Assembly (NCBI GenBank): GCA_021735725.1
Contig: JAIPGS010000052.1
Coordinates: 1-6,046, forward strand
Length of the DNA: 6,046 bases
Reading direction: 5' to 3'
Source: Candidatus Babeliales bacterium
GTDB taxonomy: Bacteria > Babelota > Babeliae > Babelales > CAIQNR01
In this document: positions 5,866 to 6,046 of the stretch, in pieces
How the letters are laid out: every line of letters begins with the position of its first letter
Position numbering within the stretch: the stretch's first letter is position 1
The notes under the pieces: generated by a model
Databases searched by the model: none
Told to the model about the DNA's origin: nothing
The model's input: the letters and a program-made list of their open reading frames with translations, nothing else
Made by a program: the position numbers and the translations under genes

Positions 5866-6046
5866 GATTGATTCCTTTTTTGCAATATTCAACTGCATGT
5901 ACAAGAGTATCAACAAGAGCATGAGCCATTAATTGCCATTCATTTTTTTCATAAGCCCTATTTCTATTCCAAAGGCAGGAGCTTTGATTCCTATTAAAGG
6001 ATGAAAAGGAATTCCATAAGGGACAGACACGGAGCACGTGTTTTTA
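5855..6046 (-). pseudogene. N-acetylmuramoyl-L-alanine amidase, C-terminal end with a frameshift
   Basis: This is the 3' end of a gene that enters from the right edge. The frame starting at 6045 reads VPYGIPFHPLIGIKAPAFGIEIGLMKK and then stops at 5931-5929 after MNGN. The stretch APAFGIEIG matches the end of Amidase_3 enzymes (A-P-A-x-x-x-E-x-G-F), whose Glu is catalytic; its codon here is at 5964-5962. These zinc enzymes cut the bond between N-acetylmuramic acid and the stem peptide in the periplasm. The other frame, entered by a -1 shift at the run of seven A residues (5949-5943), continues NEWQLMAHALVDTLVHAVEYCKKGINHDN and stops at 5857-5855, which looks like the normal final helix (x-x-L-A-x-x-I-x-x-A-I). 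The frame is therefore broken in the sequence as given. The cause could be a one-base deletion, a homopolymer error or slippage. The zinc ligands are outside the window. Confidence 0.65.
5873..5877 (-). promoter_or_regulatory. Ribosome binding site fixing the GerMN-protein start
   Basis: On the minus strand this reads AAGGA, seven bases before the ATG at 5865. It lies inside the 3' end of the amidase coding region, as expected for a coupled downstream gene. Confidence 0.6.

Noticed and set aside
5866..5922. Upstream ATG at 5922 for the GerMN protein
   Set aside because: It would read back into the amidase coding region and put 19 extra residues before the basic n-region. AAGGA points to 5865.

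Overview
The window is AT-rich bacterial DNA with short Shine-Dalgarno-led genes. Most of its products carry Sec signal peptides or membrane segments, and it has a coiled-coil MscS-family channel and an amidase-type cell-wall enzyme, so a Gram-negative cell with a periplasm is likely. The small exported acetyltransferases, the AT bias and the single dispersed palindrome resemble reduced host-associated lineages. Candidatus Dependentiae (TM6) is my best guess. No marker gene proves it.

Layout. Left (1-854, minus strand): two tandem GNAT-fold N-acetyltransferases, both with N-terminal signal peptides. The promoter-proximal one (258-854) is complete. The second (218 to beyond base 1) runs off the window. 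Centre (970-5241, plus strand): a two-gene operon of a RecO-like protein (GTG start at 970) and a 1228-residue mechanosensitive-channel protein whose ATG directly follows the RecO stop codon. The channel has a signal peptide, about 500 residues of periplasmic coiled coil, about eleven or twelve membrane segments, an MscS pore and beta domain, and a His/acidic tail. The gap at 855-969 appears to hold two interlocked divergent promoters. Right (5242-6046): an 81-base convergent gap with an imperfect palindrome of a widespread dispersed-repeat type, then on the minus strand a membrane-anchored GerMN-domain protein preceded by the 3' end of an N-acetylmuramoyl-L-alanine amidase.

The most unusual points are these. 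The amidase reading frame is broken at a run of seven A residues just after its catalytic Glu motif, and a -1 shift restores a normal C-terminus that overlaps the GerMN start. The channel's pore-lining helix has aromatic and charged residues where E. coli MscS has its Leu seal and packing glycines. Two exported GNAT enzymes sit in tandem although their cofactor, acetyl-CoA, is cytoplasmic. No CRISPR array, tRNA, rRNA, transposase or phage gene was seen.
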